Shown: positions 17,892 to 27,344, counted from the stretch's first letter. The stretch: DNA of 64,000 nucleotides from Mycolicibacterium hippocampi (GCF_010723735.1 NZ_BLLB01000002.1:5332001-5396000), one strand, 5' to 3'. The notes: a model not told the origin generated them from the letters alone. A program made the numbers and translations.

Positions 17892-18826
17892 TGCAGGTTG
17901 AGCACCCCGGCGACCTGCGAGAGGTTCTCCGAGAGCCCGGCCAGCTGGGCCTTGAGGGTGTCGATGGTCTGCTGGTCGACCGTGACCTCAGGGCAGCGCG
18001 GCGACGGGTATTGGTCGTTCTCGGTGCAGTACAACACCCATCCGTCCCCTTGGCGCAGCGGGGCCAGCGTTGCGAAGATCTCCGAGAAGCCGGCCTCGAT
18101 CTTGCCCAGCAGGGCGGGGTCGGCCTCGACCAGCGCCGGTGACAGCCGGTTGACTGCGGCCTCCGAACCCTGCAGGTTCGCCTGGAAGTCCCACAGGTCG
18201 GTCTTGGCGTAGCGGTTCTCTTCACCGGTGATCTTGCCCTCGGAGACCTCTTCGATCAGCTCCGCGGCCCCGACGGAAACATCCGACGGCGTCACCTCCA
18301 GCGTCGGCATCTGCTCGTTCAGCGTGGCGATGTCGGCGTCGAGCTGGTCGGCGAACTGCGCACCGCCGTCGGTGGTGTTCTGTTCGAACAGCAGGTACTC
18401 CAGGCGGTGCCACCCGGTGAACGCCGGGTCGTCGACGCCGGCGAAGTCGTCGACGCGGGCGTCGACGAGACCGTCGATCTCCTCGACCAGGCCGGCCAGC
18501 GGCTCGATGCGCTCCCACGGCTCGCGTGACGGCGCGTACGCCGCCTGGGCACCCTGCAGATCGCCGGCCCGAACGGCGTCGGTGAACGTCTTGACCACCG
18601 TCACCAGCTGGTTCGTCTGGTCGACGGCATACGCCTGGTATTCGTCGGCGGCCTGGGTGAGCAGCGGGCCCGCCGGGGCTGCGGCCGATGCACTGGTCTC
18701 ACTGGTCTCGCTCGCGGTGCCGGTCTCGGTCGCCGTGGTGTCGGTGTCGGTGCCGGAGCCGGAACAGCCGGCAAGCACCAGCCCCAGCGCCAGTGCCGAG
18801 ATCGGCAGGGCAGAAAGCCGCCTCAT
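17888..18826 (-). CDS. efeO: EfeO-type iron-uptake lipoprotein
   Basis: 312 residues. The signal peptide ends in VLAGC, a clear lipobox, followed by a Thr/Ser/Glu linker and the imelysin-like M75 domain (FTGWHRLEYLLFEQN, with the HxxE-type metal motif). The ATG at 18826 has a perfect AAGGAGGT site; a longer frame upstream lacks one. EfeO binds iron outside the membrane for transport by the EfeU permease. A candidate IdeR box lies upstream (18877-18895), so iron repression is likely. Confidence 0.88.
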   Translation of the reverse strand: MRRLSALPISALALGLVLAGCSGSGTDTDTTATETGTASETSETSASAAAPAGPLLTQAADEYQAYAVDQTNQLVTVVKTFTDAVRAGDLQGAQAAYAPSREPWERIEPLAGLVEEIDGLVDARVDDFAGVDDPAFTGWHRLEYLLFEQNTTDGGAQFADQLDADIATLNEQMPTLEVTPSDVSVGAAELIEEVSEGKITGEENRYAKTDLWDFQANLQGSEAAVNRLSPALVEADPALLGKIEAGFSEIFATLAPLRQGDGWVLYCTENDQYPSPRCPEVTVDQQTIDTLKAQLAGLSENLSQVAGVLNLQ

Positions 18827-18876
18827 GTAGAACCTCCTTGTTCGAGTCGAAAGGGAGGTTAACCGGCTTTGACCGA

Positions 18877-18895
18877 TTAGGATAGCCACACCTTC
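18877..18895 (-). promoter_or_regulatory. Candidate IdeR (iron) box upstream of efeOB
   Basis: The plus strand reads TTAGGATAGCCACACCTTC, matching the IdeR consensus TTAGGTTAGGCTAACCTAA at 13 of 19 positions, including most of both half-sites. It lies about 50 bases upstream of the efeO ATG. A second short palindrome, AAGGT-G-ACCTT, sits beside it towards mazG. IdeR with iron would block transcription of efeO and efeB. The match is imperfect, so the assignment is provisional. Confidence 0.55.
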
Positions 18896-18907
18896 GTAAA
18901 GGTGACC

Positions 18908-19888
18908 TTAGTCCTCGGCGGCCTCTGATTCGGCGGCCTCTGTGGCGGCGGCAGTGCCGGGCCAGTGCGCGCGCCATTCGTCTTCGCCGATCACCTCCAG
19001 CGGTGCGTCGTCGAGTTCCGCGGCCACCTCGGCGCCCCGCCGGGACTCGGCGACCGCTTGCTCCGCCGCCCGTACGTCGGACATGAACTCGAGAACCGCT
19101 GAGCGCAAGGCGCTCTCGGCGTCGACGTCAGCCGATACCGTCACCGTGGTGATCGACTCGGGAATCAGATCAGCCGGCAGTCCGGCAGTTTCGGCCCGGG
19201 CGAGCACCTTCTGCGCCAACGCCAACGCGGGCTGGGCGGTGGGGATGTCGTCCATGATCGACTCGCGTGCCAACTTCTCCAACGACTTGCGCTGCTCCCA
19301 CTGCGCCAGCTGATCCTCCAACGTGATCGACTCACCGGCGAGCACCGCGGGAACCCGGTTGCCGAGCTTACGGACCAGCGCGTCGGCGACATCGTCGATG
19401 CCGAACGAGTCCTCGGGCGCGTCCTCGGCGATACGGGCGTGAAACAGCACCTGCAACAACACATCTCCGAGCTCGTCACGCAGTTCGGTCAGGTCACCGC
19501 CGTGCACCGCGTCGAACAGTTCGTAGGTCTCCTCGAGTAGATACCGCCGCAGCGAGTCGTGGGTCTGCTGGCCCTCCCACGGGCCGGCGGTGCGCAACTT
19601 GTCCATCATGGCCACCGCGTCGACCAGCCGCTCACCGGACTGCTGCTCGACCGAGATCACCCGCTCCCCTGCGGCGATCCGCGCCGCGACCGTGGGATGG
19701 TCGGCATCCGAGGACAGCAGCACCTCGGCGGCGTCACCGTCGTAGGCCGGCCGTGCGGCCGGCAACGACCACGGCACCTTGATCGGCAGCTCCTCGGTGT
19801 ACTGCAGGTCCCCGGCAAGCAGTTCGACGGCCTCCACGGGAATCAGCGACGGACGGCGAGGGTCGACCAGGATGACCGTCATCGGCAC
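18908..19888 (-). CDS. mazG: MazG nucleoside triphosphate pyrophosphohydrolase
   Basis: 326 residues. The MazG core is clear: RLLEETYELFDAVHGGDL followed by ELRDELGDVLLQVLFHA supplies the EExxE and ExxD metal motifs. The N-terminal third (about 100 residues) is an extension typical of mycobacterial MazG. The enzyme hydrolyses nucleoside triphosphates to monophosphates, cleaning the nucleotide pool of damaged bases. It lies 24 bases downstream of mfd, the same order as Rv1020-Rv1021, and the two are probably cotranscribed. Confidence 0.92.
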   Translation of the reverse strand: MPMTVILVDPRRPSLIPVEAVELLAGDLQYTEELPIKVPWSLPAARPAYDGDAAEVLLSSDADHPTVAARIAAGERVISVEQQSGERLVDAVAMMDKLRTAGPWEGQQTHDSLRRYLLEETYELFDAVHGGDLTELRDELGDVLLQVLFHARIAEDAPEDSFGIDDVADALVRKLGNRVPAVLAGESITLEDQLAQWEQRKSLEKLARESIMDDIPTAQPALALAQKVLARAETAGLPADLIPESITTVTVSADVDAESALRSAVLEFMSDVRAAEQAVAESRRGAEVAAELDDAPLEVIGEDEWRAHWPGTAAATEAAESEAAED

Positions 19889-19912
19889 GTACTCATATCG
19901 ATCTCGGGTCGT

Positions 19913-22900
19913 TCATTGGCGCGGGCCACCTCCGAACTTGGTTATATCAACTTCGCCCTGCTGATTCCCGTCGATGGCCAGCATCAACCCTGCCACGAAC
20001 GCCACCAGCTCCAGATCACGTATCCGGGGCGCCCCGACACCGCTGCCTGCCCGCGGTATCGGAACCTGCACGGTCGAGGTGGTGGCACGGTAGTTGGCAC
20101 CCGAATACAGCCTCTTGAGCCTCAACTGGGCCGAGTCCGGCAGCGTCAGCGGCGCGATCTTCAGCGTCGACGCCGACACCGCACCGATCTCGGTGACACC
20201 GTGGGCGCGGGCCAGCAGCCGCAGCCGCGCCACCGCGATCAGCCGCTGCGCGGGTTCGGGCAACGGGCCGTACCGGTCGTTGAGTTCCTCGATCACCGAG
20301 TCGACAGCAGCGTCGTCCTGCGCCGCCGCGAGGCGCCGATAGGCCTCCAGCCGCAGCCGGTCGCTGGCGATGTAGTCCGGCGGCAGATGCGCGTCGACCG
20401 GCAGGTCGATCCTGACATCCTTCGGTTCCTGTGGTGCGGCAACGGTTTCCCCGTCGGCCACAGCGCGGTACGCCTCCACGGCCTCACCGACCAACCGCAC
20501 GTAGAGGTCGAAACCCACGCCGGCGACATGCCCGGACTGCTCGGCTCCCAACACATTTCCCGCACCCCGGATCTCGAGGTCTTTCATCGCCACGGCCATT
20601 CCCGCACCCAGCTCGTTGTTCTGGGCGATCGTCGCGAGCCGGTCGTAGGCTGTCTCGGTCAGCGGAACCTCGGGCGGATACAGGAAATACGCGTAGCCAC
20701 GTTCCCGGCTTCGTCCGACCCGGCCACGCAACTGGTGCAACTGGGAGAGACCGAATGTGTCGGCACGCTCCACGATCAGCGTGTTGGCGTTGGAGATGTC
20801 CAGCCCGGTCTCGACGATCGTGGTGCACACCAGGATGTCGTACTCGCGATTCCAGAAACCCTCGACGGTGCGTTCGAGTTGCTCCTCGGGCATCTGGCCG
20901 TGCGCGACGACGACCCGGGCCTCGGGCACCAACGCCCGCACCTTCGCGGCGGCCTGGTCGATGGTGCGCACCCGGTTGTGGATGTAGAAGGCCTGCCCGT
21001 CACGCAGCATCTCCCGGCGCAGCGCCGCGGCGACCTGCTTGTCGTCCTGCGGCCCGACGTACGTCAGGACCGGGTAGCGCTCTTCGGGCGGCGTCAGGAT
21101 CGTCGACATCTCCCGGATCCCCGCCAGGCTCATCTCCAAGGTGCGCGGGATCGGCGTCGCCGACATGGTCAACACGTCGACGTGGGTGCGCATCGACTTG
21201 ATGTGCTCCTTGTGTTCGACCCCGAACCGCTGCTCCTCGTCGACGACGACCAGACCGAGGTCCTTCCACGTCACCCCGGTCTGCAGCAGCCGGTGGGTGC
21301 CGATGACGATGTCGACCGAGCCGTCCTTCATCCCCTCGAGGGTGGCGCGGGACTGCGCCGGGTCGGTGAACCGCGACAGCCCCTTCACCGTGATCGGGAA
21401 CCCGGCGGTGCGCGCCGTGAACGTCTGCAGATGCTGGTCGGCCAGCAGCGTCGTCGGCACCAGCACCGCCACCTGCTTGCCGTCCTGCACCGCCTTGAAC
21501 GCTGCGCGCACCGCGATCTCGGTCTTGCCGTAACCGACGTCGCCGCAGATCACCCGGTCCATCGGGACCGGCTTCTCCATGTCGGACTTCACCTCGGTGA
21601 TCGCGGTCATCTGGTCCACCGTCTCGGTGAACCCGAACGCGTCCTCCATCTCGGTCTGCCACGGGGTGTCCGGGCTGAACGCGTGCCCGGGCGACGCCTG
21701 ACGCTTGGCGTAGAGCGCGACCAGCTCCGCGGCGATCTCCCGGACCGCCCTGCGGGCCTTGGTCTTGGTGTTCGCCCAGTCGCTGCCGCCGAGGCGGGAC
21801 AGGTTCGGCGCCTCACCACCGACGTAGCGGGACAGCTGGTCCAGTGAGTCCATCGGCACGTACAGCTTGTCGGTGCCGCCACCCCGCTTGGAAGAGCCGT
21901 ACTCCAGCACCAGGTACTCGCGCCGGGCCCCACCGATGACCCGCTCGGTCATCTCGACGAACCGCCCGATGCCGTGCTGATCGTGGACCACCAGGTCGCC
22001 CGCGGTCAGGGCCAGCGGGTCGACGACGTTGCGTCGCTTGGCCGCCAGCCTGCGGTTCTCGGTGGCGGCGGCGCGGTTGCCGGTCAGGTCGGTCTCGGAG
22101 ATCACCACGAGGTTGGCCCCGGGGATCACCACCCCGTCGTGCAGCGGGCCCTTGAGGACGCCGACGACACCTTCCTTCGGCGCGGCGCCCGGCTCCAACA
22201 TCGCTGCGGGAGTGTCGGCTTCCCCGAGTTGCTCGACGACGCGCATCGCCGTGCCGGTGCCCGGGGTGACGACGACTGCGTAGTTCGGGGTGGCCCCGCC
22301 GACACTCACGTGGGCGCGCAGCATCGCGAAGATCTCCTCGACACTGTGCTGCTGGCCCCGCGCGGTCGGCGCCGGCCGGATGTCGAGTTTGGCCGCCTCG
22401 CCGCCGCCGCTGTCGAGTTGGCTCAACGTCCACCACGGATGGCCGCCGTCGCGGGCGGCGTCGCGCGCGGCGCCGAACCCGATGAACCCGGACGCGCCGA
22501 GCGCCTCGATGTCGATGGGCACGCCCCCGCCCACGGCGGCGGTCGACCAGGACGCCTCGAGGAACTCGCGCCCGGTCTTGATCAGATCGGCGGCGCGGCT
22601 GCGCACCTTCTCCGGATCGCAGATCAGCAGCGGGGTGCCCTCGGGCAGGTGCGCAGGCAACGTCGCCAGATCGGTGGGGCGCAGCACCGGCAACAGCGCC
22701 TCCATCCCGTCGACCGGGATGCCCTCGGCAAGTTTGGCCAGCATGTCGGGCACGTTGCCGGGAACGCCGTTCTCCTGCACCGGGTGTTCGGCCGACAGCG
22801 CGGCGGCGCGCTCGCGCACGTCGGCGGTGAGCAACACCTCGCGGCACGGCACGGCGATCACCGTGTTGATGTCGATCTCCGGGATGGAGCGCTGGTCGGC

Positions 22901-23569
22901 GACCGAGAACATCCGCATCTCGGAGACCTCGTCGCCCCAGAACTCGATCCGCACCGGATGCTCGGCGGTTGGCGGGAAGACGTCGAGGATGCCACCGCGA
23001 ACCGCGAACTCGCCCCGCTTGCCGACCATGTCGACCCGCGTATACGCCAGCTCGACAAGCCGCGCGATAGTGGCATCGAACGCGATGTCGGCGCCCACGG
23101 TCAGCGTCACCGGTTCCACCGCGGCGATGTCGGGGGCCATCGGCTGCAGCAGCGACCGGGCGGTGGTCACCACGATCCGCAGCGCCGGCCCCAGCCGCTG
23201 ATCCTCGGGGTGCGCCAGCCGGCGCAGCACCATCAGCCGCGCGCCGACCGTGTCCACCCCCGGCGAGAGCCGCTCGTGCGGCAGCGTCTCCCAGGACGGG
23301 AACATCGCGACGGCGTCGCCGAACACTCCGCGCAGCTCGGCGGTCAGATCGTCGGCTTCGCGTCCGGTGGCGGTGACCACCAGCAGCGGGCCGGACTGCG
23401 CGAGCGCCGACGCCAGGTAGACCCGGGCACTTGCCGGGCCGACGAAGTCGAGATCGGCGGGCCGGTCCGCAGCACGGCGAGCCGCCTCCTGCAGGGAGGG
23501 GTCGCGCAGTGCCAGATCGACGAGGCCCGCGATCGGGGTGTGGACATCAAGGGTCCCCGATACGGTCAT
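19913..23569 (-). CDS. mfd: Mfd transcription-repair coupling factor
   Basis: 1218 residues. The N-terminal UvrB-like region (about 1-350) is followed by the RNA-polymerase interaction domain (about 480-560; GDLVVHDQHGIGRFVEM). The RecG-type translocase has Walker A GDVGYGKTEIAVRAAF and DEEQRFGVEHKE in place of a DEAD box, and a C-terminal TRCF domain follows. It removes stalled RNA polymerase and recruits UvrA for repair. The ATG at 23569 gives the family N-terminus; the frame is open 16 codons further. Confidence 0.97.
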   Translation of the reverse strand: MTVSGTLDVHTPIAGLVDLALRDPSLQEAARRAADRPADLDFVGPASARVYLASALAQSGPLLVVTATGREADDLTAELRGVFGDAVAMFPSWETLPHERLSPGVDTVGARLMVLRRLAHPEDQRLGPALRIVVTTARSLLQPMAPDIAAVEPVTLTVGADIAFDATIARLVELAYTRVDMVGKRGEFAVRGGILDVFPPTAEHPVRIEFWGDEVSEMRMFSVADQRSIPEIDINTVIAVPCREVLLTADVRERAAALSAEHPVQENGVPGNVPDMLAKLAEGIPVDGMEALLPVLRPTDLATLPAHLPEGTPLLICDPEKVRSRAADLIKTGREFLEASWSTAAVGGGVPIDIEALGASGFIGFGAARDAARDGGHPWWTLSQLDSGGGEAAKLDIRPAPTARGQQHSVEEIFAMLRAHVSVGGATPNYAVVVTPGTGTAMRVVEQLGEADTPAAMLEPGAAPKEGVVGVLKGPLHDGVVIPGANLVVISETDLTGNRAAATENRRLAAKRRNVVDPLALTAGDLVVHDQHGIGRFVEMTERVIGGARREYLVLEYGSSKRGGGTDKLYVPMDSLDQLSRYVGGEAPNLSRLGGSDWANTKTKARRAVREIAAELVALYAKRQASPGHAFSPDTPWQTEMEDAFGFTETVDQMTAITEVKSDMEKPVPMDRVICGDVGYGKTEIAVRAAFKAVQDGKQVAVLVPTTLLADQHLQTFTARTAGFPITVKGLSRFTDPAQSRATLEGMKDGSVDIVIGTHRLLQTGVTWKDLGLVVVDEEQRFGVEHKEHIKSMRTHVDVLTMSATPIPRTLEMSLAGIREMSTILTPPEERYPVLTYVGPQDDKQVAAALRREMLRDGQAFYIHNRVRTIDQAAAKVRALVPEARVVVAHGQMPEEQLERTVEGFWNREYDILVCTTIVETGLDISNANTLIVERADTFGLSQLHQLRGRVGRSRERGYAYFLYPPEVPLTETAYDRLATIAQNNELGAGMAVAMKDLEIRGAGNVLGAEQSGHVAGVGFDLYVRLVGEAVEAYRAVADGETVAAPQEPKDVRIDLPVDAHLPPDYIASDRLRLEAYRRLAAAQDDAAVDSVIEELNDRYGPLPEPAQRLIAVARLRLLARAHGVTEIGAVSASTLKIAPLTLPDSAQLRLKRLYSGANYRATTSTVQVPIPRAGSGVGAPRIRDLELVAFVAGLMLAIDGNQQGEVDITKFGGGPRQ

Positions 23570-23681
23570 GATGGGTTCCATCGTAGGCACCTGCCGGACT
23601 GCCTGCGGCACGGGCACTGCGGCGCCGGAGTCGGTGCTCAGCAGGCGGTGTCGACGCCGTTGGGGTGGCGTGTGGGCCCGG

Positions 23682-24296
23682 TCACTCCTGGTGCAGCACC
23701 GGGTCGGATTCGAGGTGGGTCAGCCCGTTCCAGCACAGGTTCACCAGGTGGGCGGCCACCACCTCTTTCTTGGGCTCGCGCACGTCGAGCCACCACTGTG
23801 CGGCCATCGACACCGAGCCGACCAGCGCCTGCGCATACAGGGGCGCCAGGTCGGGATCGAGCCCGCGGCGGGAGAAGTCCCCGGCCAGGATCGACGCCAC
23901 CTGGCTGACAGCGTCGTTCAGCAGTGTCGAGTAGGTGCCCGAGGTGATGCTCGCCGGGGAGTCGCGGATCAGGATGCGGAAGCCGTCGGTGCGCTCCTCG
24001 ACGTAGGTCAGCAGTGCCAGCGCGACCCGTTCGACCCGCACCCGGGAGCGGTTCTTGGTCAGCGATGCCGTGATCCCGTCCAGCAGCGCCGACATCTCCC
24101 GGTCCACGACGACGGCGTAGAGCCCCTCCTTGCCGCCGAAATGTTCGTAGACCACCGGCTTGGACACGTTGGCGCGCAGCGCGATCTCCTCGATCGAGGT
24201 GCCGTCGAAGCCACGCTCCGCGAACAGCGACTTGGCGATCTCGATCAACTGCTGGCGACGTTCGCTGCCGGTCATTCGGGCGCGCGGTGCACGCAT
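23682..24296 (-). CDS. TetR family regulator between mfd and tRNA-Gln
   Basis: 204 residues. The helix-turn-helix block (IEEIALRANVSKPVVYEHFG, about residues 35-54) follows an IAKSLFAERGF helix and is typical of TetR. The C-terminal ligand domain ends WWLDVREPKKEVVAAHLVNL. The frame remains open for nearly 200 codons upstream, across the tRNA and into glmU antisense, so the ATG at 24296 was chosen at the point where homology to TetR begins. Position matches Rv1019. It lies 112 bases upstream of mfd and might be cotranscribed with it. Confidence 0.9.
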   Translation of the reverse strand: MRAPRARMTGSERRQQLIEIAKSLFAERGFDGTSIEEIALRANVSKPVVYEHFGGKEGLYAVVVDREMSALLDGITASLTKNRSRVRVERVALALLTYVEERTDGFRILIRDSPASITSGTYSTLLNDAVSQVASILAGDFSRRGLDPDLAPLYAQALVGSVSMAAQWWLDVREPKKEVVAAHLVNLCWNGLTHLESDPVLHQE

Positions 24297-24370
24297 TTCC
24301 TTATCGGGGCCGGCCACGGTTGTCAGGGTAAACCTCGAGACTGCTTGGACTAGAGTCTCTGGGTGATCAG

Positions 24371-24442
24371 TCCGTCGTGGTGTAATCGGCAGCACCTCTG
24401 ATTTTGGTTCAGATAGTTCAGGTTCGAGTCCTGGCGACGGAG
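24371..24442 (+). tRNA. tRNA-Gln (anticodon TTG)
   Basis: The 7-bp acceptor stem pairs TCCGTCG with CGACGGA, and the D-arm contains GTGTAATCGGCAGCAC. The anticodon stem TCTGA/TCAGA encloses the loop TTTTGGT with anticodon TTG, and the T-arm holds GGTTCGAGTCC. CCA is not fully encoded (GCA follows). A TAGAGT at 24351-24356 could serve as -10 element. It stands 17 bases before glmU and no integrase is near. Confidence 0.95.
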
Positions 24443-24459
24443 CATTAGCGAGGACGTCT

Positions 24460-25917
24460 ATGCGTGAGGCCGCGGTCCTGGTTCTGGCGGCAGGTGCCGG
24501 TACCAGGATGAAATCCGACACCCCCAAGGTGCTGCACACCCTCGCGGGCCGCAGCATGCTGGCGCACTGTCTGCACGCGGTGGCGGCGGTGGCGCCCGGG
24601 CACCTGGTCGTGGTGGTCGGGCGGGACCGTGAGCGGGTCGCACCGGCGGCCCAGCAGATCGGCGAGGACCTGGGCCGGCCGGTCGAGATCGCGGTGCAGG
24701 AGCAGCAGCGCGGAACCGGGCACGCCGCGGAGTGCGGCCTGTCGGCGCTGCCCCCGGATTTTGCCGGCGTCGTCGTCGTGACCTCGGGCGACGTCCCGCT
24801 GCTGGACGCCGACACGCTGTCCGGCCTGATCGCCGCGCACACCGCCGAATCGGCCGTCGCCACGGTGCTGACCACCACGCTGGCCGATCCGACCGGCTAC
24901 GGCCGGGTGCTTCGAACCCAGGACCGTGAGGTGATCGGCATCGTGGAGCAGGCCGACGCCAGCCCGTCCCAACGGGCGATCACCGAGGTCAACGCCGGCG
25001 TGTACGCGTTCGACATCGGGGCGTTGCGGTCGGCGCTGAGCCGATTGCGCTCCGACAATGCCCAGCAGGAGCTCTACCTGACCGATGTGGTCTCGATCGT
25101 GCGTTCCGACGGGCACCTCGTGCGGGCCAAGCACGTCGACGACACCGCGCTGGTCACCGGCGTCAACGATCGGGTGCAGCTGGCAGAGTTGGGCGCCGAG
25201 CTCAACCGCCGGATCGTCGCCGCCCACCAGCGCTCCGGCGTGACGATCGTCGACCCCGCCTCCACCTGGATCGACGTCGACGTGACGATCGGCCGGGACA
25301 CCGTGGTGCACCCGGGCACCCAGCTGCGGGGCGCCACCGCCATCGGCGGCCGCTGTGAGATCGGGCCCGACACCACCCTCGCCGACGTCACCGTCGGCGA
25401 CGGCGCGGAGGTGGTGCGCACCCACGGCAGCTCCTCGGTGATCGGGGCCGGCGCGGCCGTCGGCCCCTTCACCTACCTGCGCGCCGGCACCGTGCTGGGC
25501 GCCGCAGGCAAGTTGGGCGCGTTCGTGGAGACCAAGAACGCCACCATCGGCGACGGCACCAAGGTGCCGCACCTGACCTACGTCGGCGACGCCGACATCG
25601 GCGAGAACAGCAACATCGGCGCCTCCAGCGTGTTCGTCAACTACGACGGAGAAGCCAAGCGGCGCACCACGATCGGCTCCCACGTCCGCACCGGTTCGGA
25701 CACCATGTTCGTCGCGCCGGTGACGATCGGCGACGGCGCCTACACCGGTGCGGGCACGGTGATCCGGGAGGACGTCCCCCCTGGCGCGCTGGCCGTGTCC
25801 GCGGGCCCGCAACGCAACATCGAGGGCTGGGTGCAGCGCAAGCGCCCGGGCAGCGCGGCGGCGTCCGCAGCGGCGGCGGCTGAGGCAGCGGAGGATTCCT
25901 CACCTACCGATCAGTAG
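24460..25917 (+). CDS. glmU: GlmU bifunctional UDP-GlcNAc synthesis enzyme
   Basis: 485 residues in two domains. The N-terminal uridyltransferase starts with LAAGAGTRMKSDTPKVLHTL and has the TSGDVPLLD sugar-nucleotide motif. The C-terminal left-handed beta-helix has hexapeptide repeats and the acetyltransferase block GAFVETKNATIGDG with KVPHLTYVGDADIG. It acetylates glucosamine-1-phosphate and makes UDP-GlcNAc for peptidoglycan and arabinogalactan. An Ala-rich tail ends the protein, as in other mycobacteria. Confidence 0.97.
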   Translation: MREAAVLVLAAGAGTRMKSDTPKVLHTLAGRSMLAHCLHAVAAVAPGHLVVVVGRDRERVAPAAQQIGEDLGRPVEIAVQEQQRGTGHAAECGLSALPPDFAGVVVVTSGDVPLLDADTLSGLIAAHTAESAVATVLTTTLADPTGYGRVLRTQDREVIGIVEQADASPSQRAITEVNAGVYAFDIGALRSALSRLRSDNAQQELYLTDVVSIVRSDGHLVRAKHVDDTALVTGVNDRVQLAELGAELNRRIVAAHQRSGVTIVDPASTWIDVDVTIGRDTVVHPGTQLRGATAIGGRCEIGPDTTLADVTVGDGAEVVRTHGSSSVIGAGAAVGPFTYLRAGTVLGAAGKLGAFVETKNATIGDGTKVPHLTYVGDADIGENSNIGASSVFVNYDGEAKRRTTIGSHVRTGSDTMFVAPVTIGDGAYTGAGTVIREDVPPGALAVSAGPQRNIEGWVQRKRPGSAAASAAAAAEAAEDSSPTDQ

Positions 25918-26008
25918 CCGTTTGTTGGCATTCTGGTAACCCGGCAGCGTGCGTGCGTGAGCGCTACGTACGATGGCCCGGTATCGATCGCCGACGCGAG
26001 GGCAGCCC

Positions 26009-26989
26009 GTGAGTCACGACTGGACCGACAATCGCAAGAACCTGATGCTGTTCTCCGGGCGGGCGCACCCCGAACTGGCCGAGCAGGTCGCCAAGGAACT
26101 CGACGTTCCGGTCACCGCGCAGTCCGCCCGTGACTTCGCCAACGGTGAGATCTTCGTCCGCTTCGACGAGTCGGTGCGCGGCTGCGATGCCTTCGTGCTG
26201 CAGAGCCATCCGTGGCCGCTGAACCAGTGGCTGATGGAGCAGTTGATCATGATCGACGCCCTCAAGCGCGGCAGCGCCAAGCGGATCACCGCGATCCTGC
26301 CGTTCTATCCGTACGCCCGTCAGGACAAGAAGCACCGCGGCCGCGAACCGATCTCCGCGCGGCTGGTCGCCGACCTGCTCAAGACCGCAGGCGCGGACCG
26401 AATCGTGACCGTCGACCTGCACACCGACCAGATCCAGGGGTTCTTCGACGGCCCGGTCGACCACATGCGCGCGCAGAAGCTGCTGACCGGCTACATCGCC
26501 GAGCACTACTCGAATCACGACATGGTCGTCGTCTCCCCCGACTCGGGACGGGTGCGTGTCGCCGAGAAGTGGGCCGATTCGCTGGGCGGTGTCCCGCTCG
26601 CCTTCATCCACAAGACCCGCGACCCGCTGGTGCCGAACCAGGTCAAGTCGAACCGGGTGGTCGGCGACGTGCGGGGCAAGACGTGCATCCTCACCGACGA
26701 CATGATCGACACCGGCGGCACCATCGCCGGTGCGGTCCGGCTGCTCAAAGAGGACGGCGCGGTCGACGTCGTCATCGCCGCCACCCACGGCGTGCTGTCC
26801 GACCCCGCCCGGGAGCGACTGGCCGAGAGCGGCGCCCGCGAAGTCATCGTCACCAACACCCTGCCGATCGGCGAGGACAAGATGTTCCCGCAACTCACCG
26901 TGCTGTCGATCGCGCCGCTGCTGGCGAACACCATTCGCGCGGTCTTCGAGAACGGCTCGGTGACAGGGCTTTTCGACGGGTCCGCTTGA
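26009..26989 (+). CDS. prs: Ribose-phosphate pyrophosphokinase (PRPP synthase)
   Basis: 326 residues from the GTG at 26009, which matches the known mycobacterial N-terminus (SHDWTDNRKNLMLF). An in-frame ATG 12 codons upstream is less likely. Motifs are the ATP-site FVLQSHPWPLNQWLMEQL region, the DLHTDQIQGFF flag, and the PRPP loop DDMIDTGGTIAGA. It makes PRPP, used for nucleotides, His, Trp and the decaprenyl-phosphoryl-arabinose donor of the cell wall. arsC starts after a one-base gap, forming an operon. Confidence 0.97.
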   Translation: MSHDWTDNRKNLMLFSGRAHPELAEQVAKELDVPVTAQSARDFANGEIFVRFDESVRGCDAFVLQSHPWPLNQWLMEQLIMIDALKRGSAKRITAILPFYPYARQDKKHRGREPISARLVADLLKTAGADRIVTVDLHTDQIQGFFDGPVDHMRAQKLLTGYIAEHYSNHDMVVVSPDSGRVRVAEKWADSLGGVPLAFIHKTRDPLVPNQVKSNRVVGDVRGKTCILTDDMIDTGGTIAGAVRLLKEDGAVDVVIAATHGVLSDPARERLAESGAREVIVTNTLPIGEDKMFPQLTVLSIAPLLANTIRAVFENGSVTGLFDGSA

Positions 26990-26990
26990 C

Positions 26991-27344
26991 ATGTCGGGGC
27001 GTGACACGGCAACGATCTATCACAACCCGAAGTGCTCGACATCGCGCAAGACACTGGAGTTGTTGCGCGACAACGGCGTTGAGCCCGAGGTCGTGCTGTA
27101 TCTGAAGACCCCGCCGTCACGGGCCGAGATCGCGAAGCTGATCGCCGATGCCGGGATCGACGTGCGGTCCGCCGTGCGCAAGCGGGAGTCGCTCTACGCC
27201 GAGCTGGGGTTGGCCTCGGCGTCGGAGGACGAGCTCCTCGACGCGATGGCGCAGCACCCCGTCCTGATCGAGCGGCCGTTCGTGGTGACCTCCAAGGGGA
27301 CCCGGCTGGCGCGGCCGCTCGACAACGTCCGAGAGATTCTGTGA
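26991..27344 (+). CDS. arsC: ArsC-family (glutaredoxin-type) arsenate reductase
   Basis: 117 residues. The catalytic Cys lies in HNPKCSTSRKTLELL (about residue 15). LRDNGVEPEVVLYLKTPPSR, the RP of IERPFVV and the TKGTRLARP-like arginines match the plasmid/E. coli ArsC class. It would reduce arsenate to arsenite using glutathione or an equivalent thiol; in mycobacteria, which lack glutathione, mycothiol or mycoredoxin would have to serve. No arsenite exporter is nearby. It is placed between prs and lpqT, where M. tuberculosis has no such gene as I recall. Confidence 0.85.
   Translation: MSGRDTATIYHNPKCSTSRKTLELLRDNGVEPEVVLYLKTPPSRAEIAKLIADAGIDVRSAVRKRESLYAELGLASASEDELLDAMAQHPVLIERPFVVTSKGTRLARPLDNVREIL

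Noticed and set aside
19559..23908. Long plus-strand open frames (762 and 644 codons) over mazG and mfd
   Set aside because: Antisense shadows of two well-supported genes; composition is low-complexity His/Arg/Gly and there are no domains or ribosome sites.
24371..24442. tRNA-Gln as an attachment site for an integrated element
   Set aside because: No integrase, no repeated tRNA 3' end, and the surrounding genes keep the ancestral order.
23682..24878. 398-codon version of the TetR protein
   Set aside because: The added N-terminal part is translated from the antisense of glmU and tRNA-Gln; TetR similarity begins at the ATG at 24296.
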